DNA of 64,000 nucleotides, from NCBI RefSeq assembly GCF_034259205.1, contig NZ_CP139487.1, positions 1,550,001-1,614,000 of the forward strand, given 5' to 3'. The position numbers were made by a program, and so were the translations under genes. Below, in pieces: positions 25,514 to 34,398 of the stretch. The notes beneath the pieces are model-generated. The model had not been told where the DNA came from, searched no databases, and saw only the letters and a list, made by a program, of their open reading frames with translations. The stretch comes from Peredibacter starrii (GTDB lineage Bacteria; Bdellovibrionota; Bacteriovoracia; Bacteriovoracales; Bacteriovoracaceae). Numbering within the stretch: the first letter of the stretch is position 1; each line of letters begins with the position of its first letter.

Positions 25514-26308
25514 ATGCAAATGCCACAAATAGGATTAGGAACATTTCGTTTAAAAGGTGACGATGCTTACAATTCGGTCAAGACAGGACTCGAAGTTGGT
25601 TACCGTCATATCGATACGGCCCAAATTTACGATAATGAAGAAGAAGTAGGGAAGGCACTCACGGATAGTGGATTACCTCGAGCGGAAGTTTTCGTTACCA
25701 CTAAAATTTGGAACTCAAATTTAGGGAAGGAGAATCTCATCCCATCACTCATGGAGAGTCTTCGTAAGCTTCAAACCTCATACGTTGATCTACTTCTCAT
25801 CCACTGGCCATCAAAAGAATTCGCTCTTAAAGAAACACTCGATGAGTTAATGAAGGCCAAGGCACAGGGTCTAACGAAAGAAATCGGAATCTCAAATTTT
25901 CCGATCAAAGAAACTCAAGAGGCGATTGATCTCATCGGTGCAAATAACATCTACACCAATCAAATTGAGATTCATCCTTTCTTACAAAATAAGAAGCTTG
26001 TGAACTTTTTAAATGAGAAGGGCATCCGAGTTACAGCGTATATGCCGCTCGCTTATGGAAAAGTCATGACGGATGAAACTCTTAAATCAGTCGGAGGCAT
26101 TCACGACGCAAGTCCGGCGACAGTTTCAATGTCGTGGTTATTGGATCAGGGATTCACGGTCATTCCGTCTTCTACAAAAAGAAGTAACCTCGAGAACAAT
26201 CTGAAAACGAGAGTTAAATTCCTCACAAGTCAGGATGCCATTAAAATTCAAAGTCTCGATCGAAATGAGCGTTTAGCTCAACCGGAATTTTCTCCGAAGT
26301 GGGATTAG
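25514..26308 (+). CDS. aldo/keto reductase
   Basis: A 264-residue NADPH-dependent reductase of the DkgA-like type, with a (beta/alpha)8 barrel. It has VGYRHIDTAQIYDNEEEVG (catalytic Asp and Tyr), VTTKIW (Lys), YVDLLLIHWP (His) and the cofactor loop VIPSSTKRSNLENNL. CAAAGGAGC precedes the ATG at 25514. A longer frame from 25487 lacks a Shine-Dalgarno. It would reduce aldehydes or keto sugars. It stands alone on the plus strand. Confidence 0.93.
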   Translation: MQMPQIGLGTFRLKGDDAYNSVKTGLEVGYRHIDTAQIYDNEEEVGKALTDSGLPRAEVFVTTKIWNSNLGKENLIPSLMESLRKLQTSYVDLLLIHWPSKEFALKETLDELMKAKAQGLTKEIGISNFPIKETQEAIDLIGANNIYTNQIEIHPFLQNKKLVNFLNEKGIRVTAYMPLAYGKVMTDETLKSVGGIHDASPATVSMSWLLDQGFTVIPSSTKRSNLENNLKTRVKFLTSQDAIKIQSLDRNERLAQPEFSPKWD

Positions 26309-26339
26309 GTAAGTAAAAGATATTAGGGAAAGGCAAATA

Positions 26340-26377
26340 ATTTTACCTTGATCATGAGAGTGATGTTTAGGTAAAAT
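26340..26377 (+). promoter_or_regulatory. promoter with inverted repeat ahead of the efflux operon
   Basis: ATTTTACCT (26340-26348) and AGGTAAAAT (26369-26377) are exact inverted copies 20 bases apart. They coincide with TTGATC (26348-26353) and TAAAAT (26372-26377), an 18-base-spaced promoter. A dimeric regulator could bind here. The next ATG is only six bases on, so the first transcript would be nearly leaderless. Confidence 0.45.
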
Positions 26378-26383
26378 ACGGAC

Positions 26384-26716
26384 ATGAACAAAGCTCGTTC
26401 ATTTACGATCCTTTCCCTAATTGCCTTACTCTTCGTAAGTGTCTGTGTTCATTTCTATAATACTGAGTCTTATCTAAACAACGAAAACCTGGCGAAGAAA
26501 AGTCGCGACTATGACCGCGATGGTGAGAAGGAAAGAGATCAGTCTCAAGCTCCTGAAGCGTTGAAGGTTGCTCAACTTAATATTCTTCCAACTGCTGCTC
26601 ATATTGTTCCTGTTTCATTCGTCGTTTCAGAAAAATATCGTATTCCAGTGAAGTCTGATTCTAATTTCTACTCTCTATTCGTCCTCTCTATTTTTAAACC
26701 ACCCATTTTCGTTTAA
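26384..26716 (+). CDS. small membrane-anchored leader protein of the metal-efflux operon
   Basis: A 110-residue protein with one N-terminal hydrophobic helix (about 8-26). A charged segment KSRDYDRDGEKERDQSQAPEA follows, then a hydrophobic C-terminal segment. It lies 52 bases before the outer-membrane factor gene and downstream of an operator-like inverted repeat. It has few His or Cys residues, so it is not an obvious metal sensor. The family is not recognised. It may be a regulatory or accessory peptide of the Czc-type pump. Confidence 0.55.
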   Translation: MNKARSFTILSLIALLFVSVCVHFYNTESYLNNENLAKKSRDYDRDGEKERDQSQAPEALKVAQLNILPTAAHIVPVSFVVSEKYRIPVKSDSNFYSLFVLSIFKPPIFV

Positions 26717-26768
26717 TCCCCTTATTTTCCAGTTCTAAAATTTATTAAACTCACGACAGGGGGTTGTT

Positions 26769-28067
26769 GTGTTGTACCCATTCGGTATGCGTGTCATCGC
26801 ATGCGTGGTGACGGCATGGCTTTACGCGAGCGTCTCGTTCGCGGCAGGTTCCGTTTTAACTTTGGCAGAAGCCGAAGCACTATTTACTAAGAATAACTTT
26901 AATCTCATTGCTCAAAACTACGGGGTAGAGATTGAGAAGGCATTAATCATTCAGGAAAAGCTTTGGGACAATCCTGAATTGTCGGTGGATCAAAACATCT
27001 ATAATAAATCCACTAAGAAGTACTTTGATACAACGGCCACAGGACAGAGCCAGGTATCGATTACTCAACTAATCTATCTTGTGGGCCAAAAGGGGAAGGC
27101 CGGTGAGGTCGCGACTTTCAAAGCGAAGTCAAAGGAAGAGGACCTTTATGATTTAATCCGAAGACTTAAACTTGAACTTCGCTCCAACTACTTTCAGTAT
27201 CACTACAAAACGAAAATTTTGGAGTTCTATGCTGAAAGTTTAGACCACTTAGAAAAGACACTTGAGACGGCGGAGAAGAACTTCTCGGCAGGTTACATTA
27301 CTTTGACCGAAGTCATGCGTATCCGCAGTATGGTCTTTTCAATTGAGTCAGAGAGAAAAACTCTGGTGCTTGAAGTGAAGAAGCATCTGGAAGATCTAAA
27401 AGTTCTCCTCGGAGGACATGATGGAGATTTCCAAACCGAGATTGCTGAGTCTTATGAGGTTCACGATTATCGTCCTGACATCGGAACCGTCGATTCTTCA
27501 ATGAATAAGGCCTATGATTCAAGGCCGGATCTAAGGTCGATTGCTTTTTTAAGGAAGGCCGAAAAATACAACCTCACACTAGAGAAGGCACGTGCCATTC
27601 CAAACCTGAGGCTCGGTGGAACTTACGATCGCGCATCTAACTACATTAAAGACTACTATGGGCTCTTGGTAAGTTTTGAGATTCCAATCTTTGATCGAAA
27701 CCAAGGGAACATTGCGGTCTCTTCGGCCCGTCTTAAGTCTTTTGAGGCCCAGGAAAAACAACTTCAACTTGAGCTTGAAAGAGAAATTCGTATGGCCCAT
27801 ACACGGGCAACGGAAAATATCCTTCTCTTGAAGAAGTACAAGGGACGTTTCCGTGACGGCTTTGAGAAGCTCACGGCCATTCTAAATTCTAACTATCAAA
27901 AGAAATACATTAGTGTTCTTGAATTTTCCGATTCCTTTGAGGCCCTAAGAAACTCAGTGACTCAATACCTTCTCTTAAAAGCAGAGAGACTGGAGAGTTT
28001 AGAGAATTTCAACTTCGCGGTTGGGAAAGAAATTGTGTCACTAAGTCACGCACCTAAGGAAGATTAA
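26769..28067 (+). CDS. czcC: outer-membrane factor (TolC/CzcC family)
   Basis: A 432-residue protein with a signal peptide ending SVSFA. It is helical with the repeated TolC pattern: LTLAEAEALFTKNN, RPDLRSIAFLRKAEKYNL, IPNLRLGGTYDR. A GTG start with AGGGGG upstream is used; an ATG at 26787 is a possible alternative. It forms the outer-membrane channel of a tripartite pump. Two bases separate it from the membrane-fusion protein gene, so it is clearly part of the operon. Confidence 0.88.
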   Translation: MLYPFGMRVIACVVTAWLYASVSFAAGSVLTLAEAEALFTKNNFNLIAQNYGVEIEKALIIQEKLWDNPELSVDQNIYNKSTKKYFDTTATGQSQVSITQLIYLVGQKGKAGEVATFKAKSKEEDLYDLIRRLKLELRSNYFQYHYKTKILEFYAESLDHLEKTLETAEKNFSAGYITLTEVMRIRSMVFSIESERKTLVLEVKKHLEDLKVLLGGHDGDFQTEIAESYEVHDYRPDIGTVDSSMNKAYDSRPDLRSIAFLRKAEKYNLTLEKARAIPNLRLGGTYDRASNYIKDYYGLLVSFEIPIFDRNQGNIAVSSARLKSFEAQEKQLQLELEREIRMAHTRATENILLLKKYKGRFRDGFEKLTAILNSNYQKKYISVLEFSDSFEALRNSVTQYLLLKAERLESLENFNFAVGKEIVSLSHAPKED

Positions 28068-28068
28068 T

Positions 28069-29019
28069 ATGAAGAAGTTCATTTTTTTATTACTTATCAT
28101 TACGGCATGCTCTAAGGAGACGCCGGATAATACATATTCAGTAGAGAACAACCGTCCTGAACTTTCAGCTGACAAGAAAACCATTATCTTCCCGGAGAAA
28201 GCTCAGGGCTTAAAACAATTCACCCGAGTTGCAGTCGGGAAGAAAGGCGAGTTTATCTCTGTGATTGCTCCCAGCCGAGTGATCGCTGCCATTTTTCCTC
28301 GTAAGGGACAAGACCCTAAAGTGGTGTTCGAGAACTCTGAGCTGAACGAAATTTACTATAACTATGCTCAAGCGACTCAGAATCGTAAGAACTATGAAAG
28401 AAACTATGAACGTCTGCAAGAGATGCACAAACAGCAGGCAGCGACCGTTAAAGAACTAAGAGACGGTGAGAGAGATCTGTTGAACTCTCGTTATTCTGAG
28501 ATTGAGTTTCAGAACAAGGTTCGTGCTCAAGGTTTTGATCCAAAGTTCCTCTCAAATAAGTCAGATACAGTGATTCTGGTTTCAGATATCCCTGAAATTC
28601 AGATCAATCACGTAGAAATGGAAGAAAACGTTGATGTGTATTTTAACTCTTATCCTCAGGATAAGTTTTCTGGGAAGGTCATTCATATCGGCGAGGTGAT
28701 TGATCCTGTCTCGAGAACCTTGAAGATTGTGACCTCCCTTCCAAATCTCAATGGGAAATTCCGTCCGGGAATGTATGCCAAGATTGAATTTGGTGACTTT
28801 AACTCGGAGGCGCTGAGTTTACCGCTGACATCTCTTTTTACTGTTGATGGAAAAAACTTTGTCTTCGTAGCAGTGAATGATCATTCATTTGCTCTAAGAG
28901 AAGTGACACCTTCGTTTTATGGTGATCAGACGGTTGGCATCTACAGTGGACTTAAAGAAGGCGAGATGGTCGTGAGCGAGGGGGTTCTTTTACTGAAAAG
29001 AATCATCTTCGGACACTAA
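28069..29019 (+). CDS. czcB: membrane-fusion (periplasmic adaptor) lipoprotein, CzcB-type
   Basis: A 316-residue lipoprotein with lipobox ITAC (Cys14). A short coiled-coil hairpin (about 95-150: ENSELNEIYYNYAQATQNRKN onward) joins a beta-barrel domain with DPVSRTLKIVTSLPN and GKFRPGMYAKIEFG. It bridges the inner-membrane RND pump and the outer-membrane channel. It is shorter than many CzcB proteins because the lipoyl region is reduced. There is no His-rich metal-binding extension. Confidence 0.88.
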   Translation: MKKFIFLLLIITACSKETPDNTYSVENNRPELSADKKTIIFPEKAQGLKQFTRVAVGKKGEFISVIAPSRVIAAIFPRKGQDPKVVFENSELNEIYYNYAQATQNRKNYERNYERLQEMHKQQAATVKELRDGERDLLNSRYSEIEFQNKVRAQGFDPKFLSNKSDTVILVSDIPEIQINHVEMEENVDVYFNSYPQDKFSGKVIHIGEVIDPVSRTLKIVTSLPNLNGKFRPGMYAKIEFGDFNSEALSLPLTSLFTVDGKNFVFVAVNDHSFALREVTPSFYGDQTVGIYSGLKEGEMVVSEGVLLLKRIIFGH

Positions 29020-29028
29020 GGGGGAAGT

Positions 29029-32000
29029 ATGATCAATAAATTAATTGATTACTCCCTTAAGTGGCGGATACCGACACTTATAATAGGGCTAATCATTTGT
29101 GTGATGGGTTGGATTTCTTGGGTCTATCTACAAAAAGAAGCTTATCCGGATGTCGGTGATACTCAGGTAACTATCATCACGACTTATCCAGGAAGAGCGG
29201 CCGAAGAAGTTGAACAACTGGTCACGAGACCACTTGAGCGAGAGCTCAATTCGGTTCCAAAGAAGATTGTTAGACGTTCGAAAACCATTTTCGGTCTCTC
29301 AGTGATTCAGATCACGTTTGAAGATGGAGTCGACGATTACTGGGCCCGCCAACGAGTTTTAGAAAAAATTGCCACGGCCGATCTTCCTGAAGGAGTAGAA
29401 CCTGAGCTTGCTCCTTTAACAGGTCCAACCGGTGAGATTTATCGTTACGTGCTTGAGAGTACGCAAGGTCACTCGGCGATGGAGCTTAGAACGATTCAGG
29501 ACTGGGTAGTCATTCCCAAACTTCTAGAGGTGTCAGGTGTTGCTGATGTTTTGAACTTCGGTGGTTTCTCAAAGCAGTACCACGTTGTGACGACACCTGA
29601 GAAACTTTTCTCGGTGAATATGTCTCTTGCTGACATCATCAAGGTCATTCAGGAGAACAACGTCAACACTGGCGGTAATATTTTAAGACAAGGAGATCAG
29701 GGCTTTGCCGTTCGTGGCATGGGTGCCATTCGTACGATTAAAGACATTGAGAATACTCTAGTGAGTGCTCATGATGGTATTCCCGTCATGGTTAAGCACG
29801 TTGCGAAGGTCGAAGAAGCCGCGGCTTTTCAGGCGGGGATTCTTGGATTTGCACTTAAAGATGACAAAGGAAAAATTGAGACCGAGGATCAAGCGGTTCA
29901 GGGTCTTGTGGCCATGCGAAGGGGCGAGAATGCGTCTTCCATTCTTGAGAAGTTAAAGACCCGAATTGATGATATTAATGCCAGTGAACTACCTCCAGGT
30001 GTGAAGATCAAAGTTACTTATGATCGTGGTGAACTTGTTGATTACACCATCAGAACCGTTACCCATACACTTTTTGAAGGTGTATCGATTGTGGCGATCG
30101 TTCTATATTTCTTCCTAGGAAGTGTGCGCTCGTCTCTGGTGGTAGCAGTTACCATCCCGCTCTCGATGCTTTTTGCCTTCTTCATGATGAAGATCTCCAA
30201 TATTCCGGCAAACCTTCTTTCATTGGGGGCGATTGATTTCGGTATCATTGTCGATGGTGCGGTCGTGATGGTGGAGAACATCATCCGGCGATACAAGTCT
30301 GCCTCAGATGAAGAACTTGAGCGAGGGATAATTCCGCTGACTTTTGATGCCGCTAAAGAAGTGGGAAGTGAGATTTTCTTCTCAATTCTTATTATCGTTA
30401 TGGCCTATATCCCGATTTTTAGTTTCGAGCGCGTGGAAGGAAGGCTTTTCCGTCCTATGGCAACGACACTTTCTTTTGCAATTTGTGGTTCGATGTTGTT
30501 TGCCCTGACAGTGATTCCGGTTCTCATGACTTTCTTTTATAGAAAATTCGCTGAGACTAAGGACAGGTCACTGCTGGAAGAGGACAACAAGATCTATCAC
30601 AAGCTTGAAAAGCTTTATGAGAACTCCATTAGGTTTCTGGTTGATCGTTCTAAAAAAACCTTGGTCTGGGGAAGTACGTTAGTTCTTGCAGTGACCTTAG
30701 TTGGTTGGAGTCAGCTCGGAACGGAGTTCTTACCGGAATTGGATGAAGGGGCGATTAACATTCGTTGTTTCTTCCCAGTGGGATACTCTCTTCAAGGCGC
30801 CAATAAGCTAGTTCCAAAAATTAAAGACACTCTTATTCAGCATGATGAAGTTCAACTCGCCATCACTCAGCTCGGACGAAACGATGATGGTACTGATCCT
30901 TACGGGCCAAATCGTCTAGAGATTCTTGTGGTGCTTAAAGACTATAAGGATTGGAAGAAGAAGGTCTCGAAGAAAGAGTTCCTTGGAAGTCTCAAAGAAG
31001 AGTTAAGTGCTAAGTATCCGGGACTCACGTTTCTCTACTCGCAACCCATCATGGATAACGTGACGGAAGCGGTGACAGGAAGTGTGTCGGATCTCGCGGT
31101 TCTCATTAATGGGCAAGATCTTACGCTGATGCGTGAAATCGCCAAGAAGACAATTGCTGTGATTGAGAAAATTCCTGGTGCGACTCAAGTGGGTGTTGAG
31201 CAAGAGCCTCCTCAGGATCAGTTACAAATTTCCATCGATCGTGAAGCAGCTGCTCGATACGGCGTGAGTGTCGATGATATTCAGACTCTGATTGAAACGG
31301 CCATTGGTGCAAAACCAGTGAGTACTCTCTACGCTGAAACTGGAGAGCGATTTCCAATTGTTACTCGTTATTCAGGTGCTTACCGCCGAGATATTCAACA
31401 AGTGAAGAACTTAGTGGTGATTCCAGAGAAAGGAACCGCCAAAATTCCTCTCTCTCAAGTGGCGAATATCAAATTCAGTCCTGGTCAGACCATTATTCAA
31501 AGACAAAACGGTCTTCGCCAAATTTCTATTCGTATCAATATTCAAGGCCGCGATCAAGGTGGCTTCGTGAAAGAGGCGAAGGAAAAGGTGAAAGAAGCGA
31601 TTGAACTTCCTCACGGTTACAAAATGGAGTGGGGCGGACAGTATGAAAACTTAGAACGAGCGAGTAAGAAGCTTATTGTCGTAATTCCACTCACAATTCT
31701 TCTTATTTATGGAGCTCTCTTCCTTCATTACCGTAACAATCGTGAATCACTCATTGCCATGAGCTGTATTCCGTTTGCCTTAATTGGAGGGATAATCGCT
31801 CTTTTACTGAGAGGTTACAACTTCAACGTATCTTCGGGGGTTGGATTTATTTCTCTCTTCGGGATTGCCACCATGTCAGGGGTTCTTTTCGTTTCTCGCC
31901 TGAAAGATCTAAAAGAGAAGATGGATTTAAAAACAGCTGTTTTAACTGGAGCAATAACTCAGTTTAAGCCACGGCTCATGACCATTCTTTTAGCAGCACT

Positions 32001-32169
32001 TGGACTTATCCCGGCAACTATGGCACAAGGAGTGGGTTCTGACATTCAAAGACCATTAGCGACAGTAATTGTCGGGGGACTGGTTACGAAACTTGTTCTC
32101 GCTTTGTTTGTTCTTCCGTCGCTTTATTACTATTTTTACAGGGAGAAAAATCATGCAGATGATAAATAA
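29029..32169 (+). CDS. czcA: heavy-metal efflux RND pump, CzcA-type
   Basis: A 1046-residue inner-membrane proton/cation antiporter. TM4 holds the HME signature DFGIIVDGAVVMVENIIRR with the proton-relay Asp, Asp and Glu. Large periplasmic loops follow TM1 and TM7, and the protein ends with a TM helix block and a Lys-rich tail. GGGGGAAGT precedes the ATG. The family exports divalent or monovalent metals such as Co, Zn, Cd, Cu or Ag. The HME motif supports metal rather than drug export, but the metal is not defined. Confidence 0.94.
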   Translation: MINKLIDYSLKWRIPTLIIGLIICVMGWISWVYLQKEAYPDVGDTQVTIITTYPGRAAEEVEQLVTRPLERELNSVPKKIVRRSKTIFGLSVIQITFEDGVDDYWARQRVLEKIATADLPEGVEPELAPLTGPTGEIYRYVLESTQGHSAMELRTIQDWVVIPKLLEVSGVADVLNFGGFSKQYHVVTTPEKLFSVNMSLADIIKVIQENNVNTGGNILRQGDQGFAVRGMGAIRTIKDIENTLVSAHDGIPVMVKHVAKVEEAAAFQAGILGFALKDDKGKIETEDQAVQGLVAMRRGENASSILEKLKTRIDDINASELPPGVKIKVTYDRGELVDYTIRTVTHTLFEGVSIVAIVLYFFLGSVRSSLVVAVTIPLSMLFAFFMMKISNIPANLLSLGAIDFGIIVDGAVVMVENIIRRYKSASDEELERGIIPLTFDAAKEVGSEIFFSILIIVMAYIPIFSFERVEGRLFRPMATTLSFAICGSMLFALTVIPVLMTFFYRKFAETKDRSLLEEDNKIYHKLEKLYENSIRFLVDRSKKTLVWGSTLVLAVTLVGWSQLGTEFLPELDEGAINIRCFFPVGYSLQGANKLVPKIKDTLIQHDEVQLAITQLGRNDDGTDPYGPNRLEILVVLKDYKDWKKKVSKKEFLGSLKEELSAKYPGLTFLYSQPIMDNVTEAVTGSVSDLAVLINGQDLTLMREIAKKTIAVIEKIPGATQVGVEQEPPQDQLQISIDREAAARYGVSVDDIQTLIETAIGAKPVSTLYAETGERFPIVTRYSGAYRRDIQQVKNLVVIPEKGTAKIPLSQVANIKFSPGQTIIQRQNGLRQISIRINIQGRDQGGFVKEAKEKVKEAIELPHGYKMEWGGQYENLERASKKLIVVIPLTILLIYGALFLHYRNNRESLIAMSCIPFALIGGIIALLLRGYNFNVSSGVGFISLFGIATMSGVLFVSRLKDLKEKMDLKTAVLTGAITQFKPRLMTILLAALGLIPATMAQGVGSDIQRPLATVIVGGLVTKLVLALFVLPSLYYYFYREKNHADDK

Positions 32170-32512
32170 TCTCTTTTTAACTTTGACACTTTTACTAGTG
32201 AGTTGCGCGAGTAATTCAAAGTATCAGGCAGTGACAATGGCGGGGCCTTTAACCACGTATGCTCGTGGCGACCATCGCATTGATGTGATTTTAATTAATG
32301 GGGGATTGAAGATTTGTCCTCAGGATGAGGGCGAAATCCGAAATGGCTTCTATAGCCCTATTCGTTCTAAATCAAATTACACCTTACGTTTTGAAAGACA
32401 AAGGAATTGTTTTTGGGCCCCTATGAACATTGATCGTAAGAAAAGTTATCGCGTCTATGTCATGGTTGAAGAGCTAAATAAGGGGCCAAGAGAAGTTATG
32501 TTTGAGTTTTAA
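32153..32512 (+). CDS. small lipoprotein at the end of the efflux operon
   Basis: A 119-residue lipoprotein starting at the ATG inside the end of czcA (17-base overlap), preceded by AGGGAGAAA. The lipobox is LLVSC (about residue 17), then ASNSKYQ. The rest is beta-rich with two cysteines (KICPQ, RNCFW). Coupled to the pump by position. The function is unknown; it could be an accessory or metal-scavenging protein, though no metal-binding cluster is visible. Confidence 0.7.
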   Translation: MQMINNLFLTLTLLLVSCASNSKYQAVTMAGPLTTYARGDHRIDVILINGGLKICPQDEGEIRNGFYSPIRSKSNYTLRFERQRNCFWAPMNIDRKKSYRVYVMVEELNKGPREVMFEF

Positions 32513-32706
32513 AGCCATGAACTGAAGTGAAGAAAGTATTTTTCGATTTTCCCTTTTGCTGTTGTGTATTCGGGGCCAGGACTAGATTCTTGGCCCTCTT
32601 TTATCTGCTGATCTTCCTGTGAGTTGAATGTTGTAGGAAAAGGCTTACCGGAAGCATCGCTATCATTCCCATTAAAACCGCCATTTCCATAAAATTCCTT
32701 TTCCAT
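32509..32706 (-). CDS. small acidic hypothetical protein (doubtful)
   Basis: A 65-residue ORF starting at 32706 with GGGAGG upstream: MEKEFYGNGGFNGNDSDASG, then an acidic, Gln-rich, disordered-looking region. It lies in the 391-base gap between the efflux operon and the zinc-ribbon gene, which otherwise holds nothing I recognise. The upstream extension to 32784 lacks a ribosome-binding site. Low confidence, because composition and length do not separate it well from chance. Confidence 0.35.
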   Translation of the reverse strand: MEKEFYGNGGFNGNDSDASGKPFPTTFNSQEDQQIKEGQESSPGPEYTTAKGKIEKYFLHFSSWL

Positions 32707-32903
32707 TCGAGGCCTCCCTGCCGTTGTTCGAGTCACCATCCTGGTGTGCTCTGTTGGAATCCCTATAAGCAGGTTCTGTGCCAAGTTTTTGTGACTGGAA
32801 ATCAGCTATTTAGAAAGGGGCTTATATAGGTAGATTCAAAATGGGACTGGTGCTTAAGAATTCTTGGTTAAGAAAGGGGACTGGTTGGGTCGAAAAGGAC
32901 ACC

Positions 32904-33284
32904 ATGATGTTCTCATTTACCAAGAAATGTCCTCATTGCTCTCAAAAGTTAAGCTTTGAGCCTTATGATGATTGGAAGGAAGAGATACATTGCCCGTACT
33001 GTGATCATTTAGTGGAGTTCACATGCACTCAAGATAAAATTTTGTTAGTCTTTTTAGTAGAGGTTTGGGTAATTTTTTTATTTGATACGTTTCTTCCATT
33101 TCCTGCCTCTGTCTCATTTCTATTTTTGGGAACCTTGTACGTAAGTATTCCACTATCAAAATTGAAATTAAGAAAAGGTGAACCTGAGTCATTTCAAAAA
33201 TATTATTTGCTGTTAATGAAAATGACAGTGTTCTCTTTTGTTTTATTGGGGGCCATTTCTAAGTGGTTCGGAATGGTCATATGA
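32904..33284 (+). CDS. zinc-ribbon membrane protein (paralogue 2)
   Basis: A 126-residue protein. The ATG at 32904 follows AAAAGGAC. The zinc ribbon CPHC-(~18)-CPYC (residues 9-33) is followed by hydrophobic segments and the same SIPLSKL motif as the protein at 16250. This gene family is therefore present twice within 17 kb. It is probably an inner-membrane protein with a cytoplasmic ribbon; the role is unknown. It overlaps the convergent YheT-type hydrolase gene by eight bases. Confidence 0.75.
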   Translation: MMFSFTKKCPHCSQKLSFEPYDDWKEEIHCPYCDHLVEFTCTQDKILLVFLVEVWVIFLFDTFLPFPASVSFLFLGTLYVSIPLSKLKLRKGEPESFQKYYLLLMKMTVFSFVLLGAISKWFGMVI

Positions 33285-34254
33285 CACCAAGATACTTCCC
33301 AATCGCCAAATCCAGCCATCTCTTATAACCCAATCCATCCCTCGCCACATACCCCACATGGCCACCATGCTTTTCAATATGAACCACAGTTGTTGGAGAG
33401 TACTGAGCTTCCCGATAATCTTCGATCCCAATAAATGGATCATCCTCGGCCGTAATAATCACGGTTGGGATATTAATCTTTGGCAGATACTGCTTGGCCG
33501 AACAGGTCTCATAATAATCAGCTCGATTTTTGAATCCACCCAATGGTGCCGTATAACGTTCATCAAAATCGCGAAGGTCTTTGACCAATGAAAAGTCACC
33601 CACATCCTGCGGACGATTAACTTTCATGTATCTTTCAAGGTCATTGGTGAAGCGCTTATCATAGATCTTATTCAGACCTTTCCCCAACTTAATCGAAGCA
33701 CGATCAAGATTAATCGGACCATTAACTGCTATAGCGAAATCCGGTTGTACTTCTCCGCGAACACTGGCAGCGAGGAGAAGTAGAGCATTCGCACTTAGAC
33801 TAAATCCGATAGCAATATGTTTATGATTTGGCAGCATCTCTCGCCCGTAAGCGATTACCTTGGACAAATCCTCAGAACGTCCTGAGTGATACGGCTCAAC
33901 CGCAAGACCGGCACCCAATCCACAACCTCGATGGTTATTTATAAAAACGTGATGGCCCATTTTCCTGGCGAGTATCGCTGCTCTTTGAACGTATGCTGAA
34001 TCTGCACTTCCACCAAGTCCATGGAAAAGGTAAACGACTGTTTGAGACGAGCCTTTTAGATAAGTCGAATGAATTCTTTCAGTCTCTTTCTCTAAGGTCA
34101 CATTGATGTGAATTCCATCCTCGGTCACTTTCTCAGAAGGTAAAAGATAACCCAGAATAGTTTGAAGATGCCCAGTTCTGGCCCATAAAGGTGGCAAGCA
34201 TGGTGGAATTGACCGCTTAACTTCTTTTAATGACTCAATAATACTTTTTTCCAT
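33277..34254 (-). CDS. YheT-family alpha/beta hydrolase
   Basis: A 325-residue cytoplasmic hydrolase. PPLWARTGHLQTILGYLLP near the N terminus is the YheT/EMB8 signature. The fold motifs are YLFHGLGGSADS (oxyanion), nucleophile Ser in GFSLSANALLLL, Asp in ITAEDDPFIG and His in HGGHVGY. It has esterase or hydrolase activity on an unknown substrate. No signal peptide. Confidence 0.92.
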   Translation of the reverse strand: MEKSIIESLKEVKRSIPPCLPPLWARTGHLQTILGYLLPSEKVTEDGIHINVTLEKETERIHSTYLKGSSQTVVYLFHGLGGSADSAYVQRAAILARKMGHHVFINNHRGCGLGAGLAVEPYHSGRSEDLSKVIAYGREMLPNHKHIAIGFSLSANALLLLAASVRGEVQPDFAIAVNGPINLDRASIKLGKGLNKIYDKRFTNDLERYMKVNRPQDVGDFSLVKDLRDFDERYTAPLGGFKNRADYYETCSAKQYLPKINIPTVIITAEDDPFIGIEDYREAQYSPTTVVHIEKHGGHVGYVARDGLGYKRWLDLAIGKYLGVI

Positions 34255-34398
34255 ATCGAATATTATTCATCTAAGTAGATGTAGTCGCAAGAATACAGGA
34301 GTCGAAAACTTAATTTTATCTTCAGAGAGAGGTCCTTCTGTTCTTATAAAGCAGTGGCCTTTGTAAAATATAAGGCCAACCACTAATAACTGGGTTTT

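Noticed and set aside
32509-32784. Full-length 91-residue ORF
   Set aside because: The extra N-terminal 26 codons lack a ribosome-binding site; only the shorter 65-codon form is listed, with low confidence.
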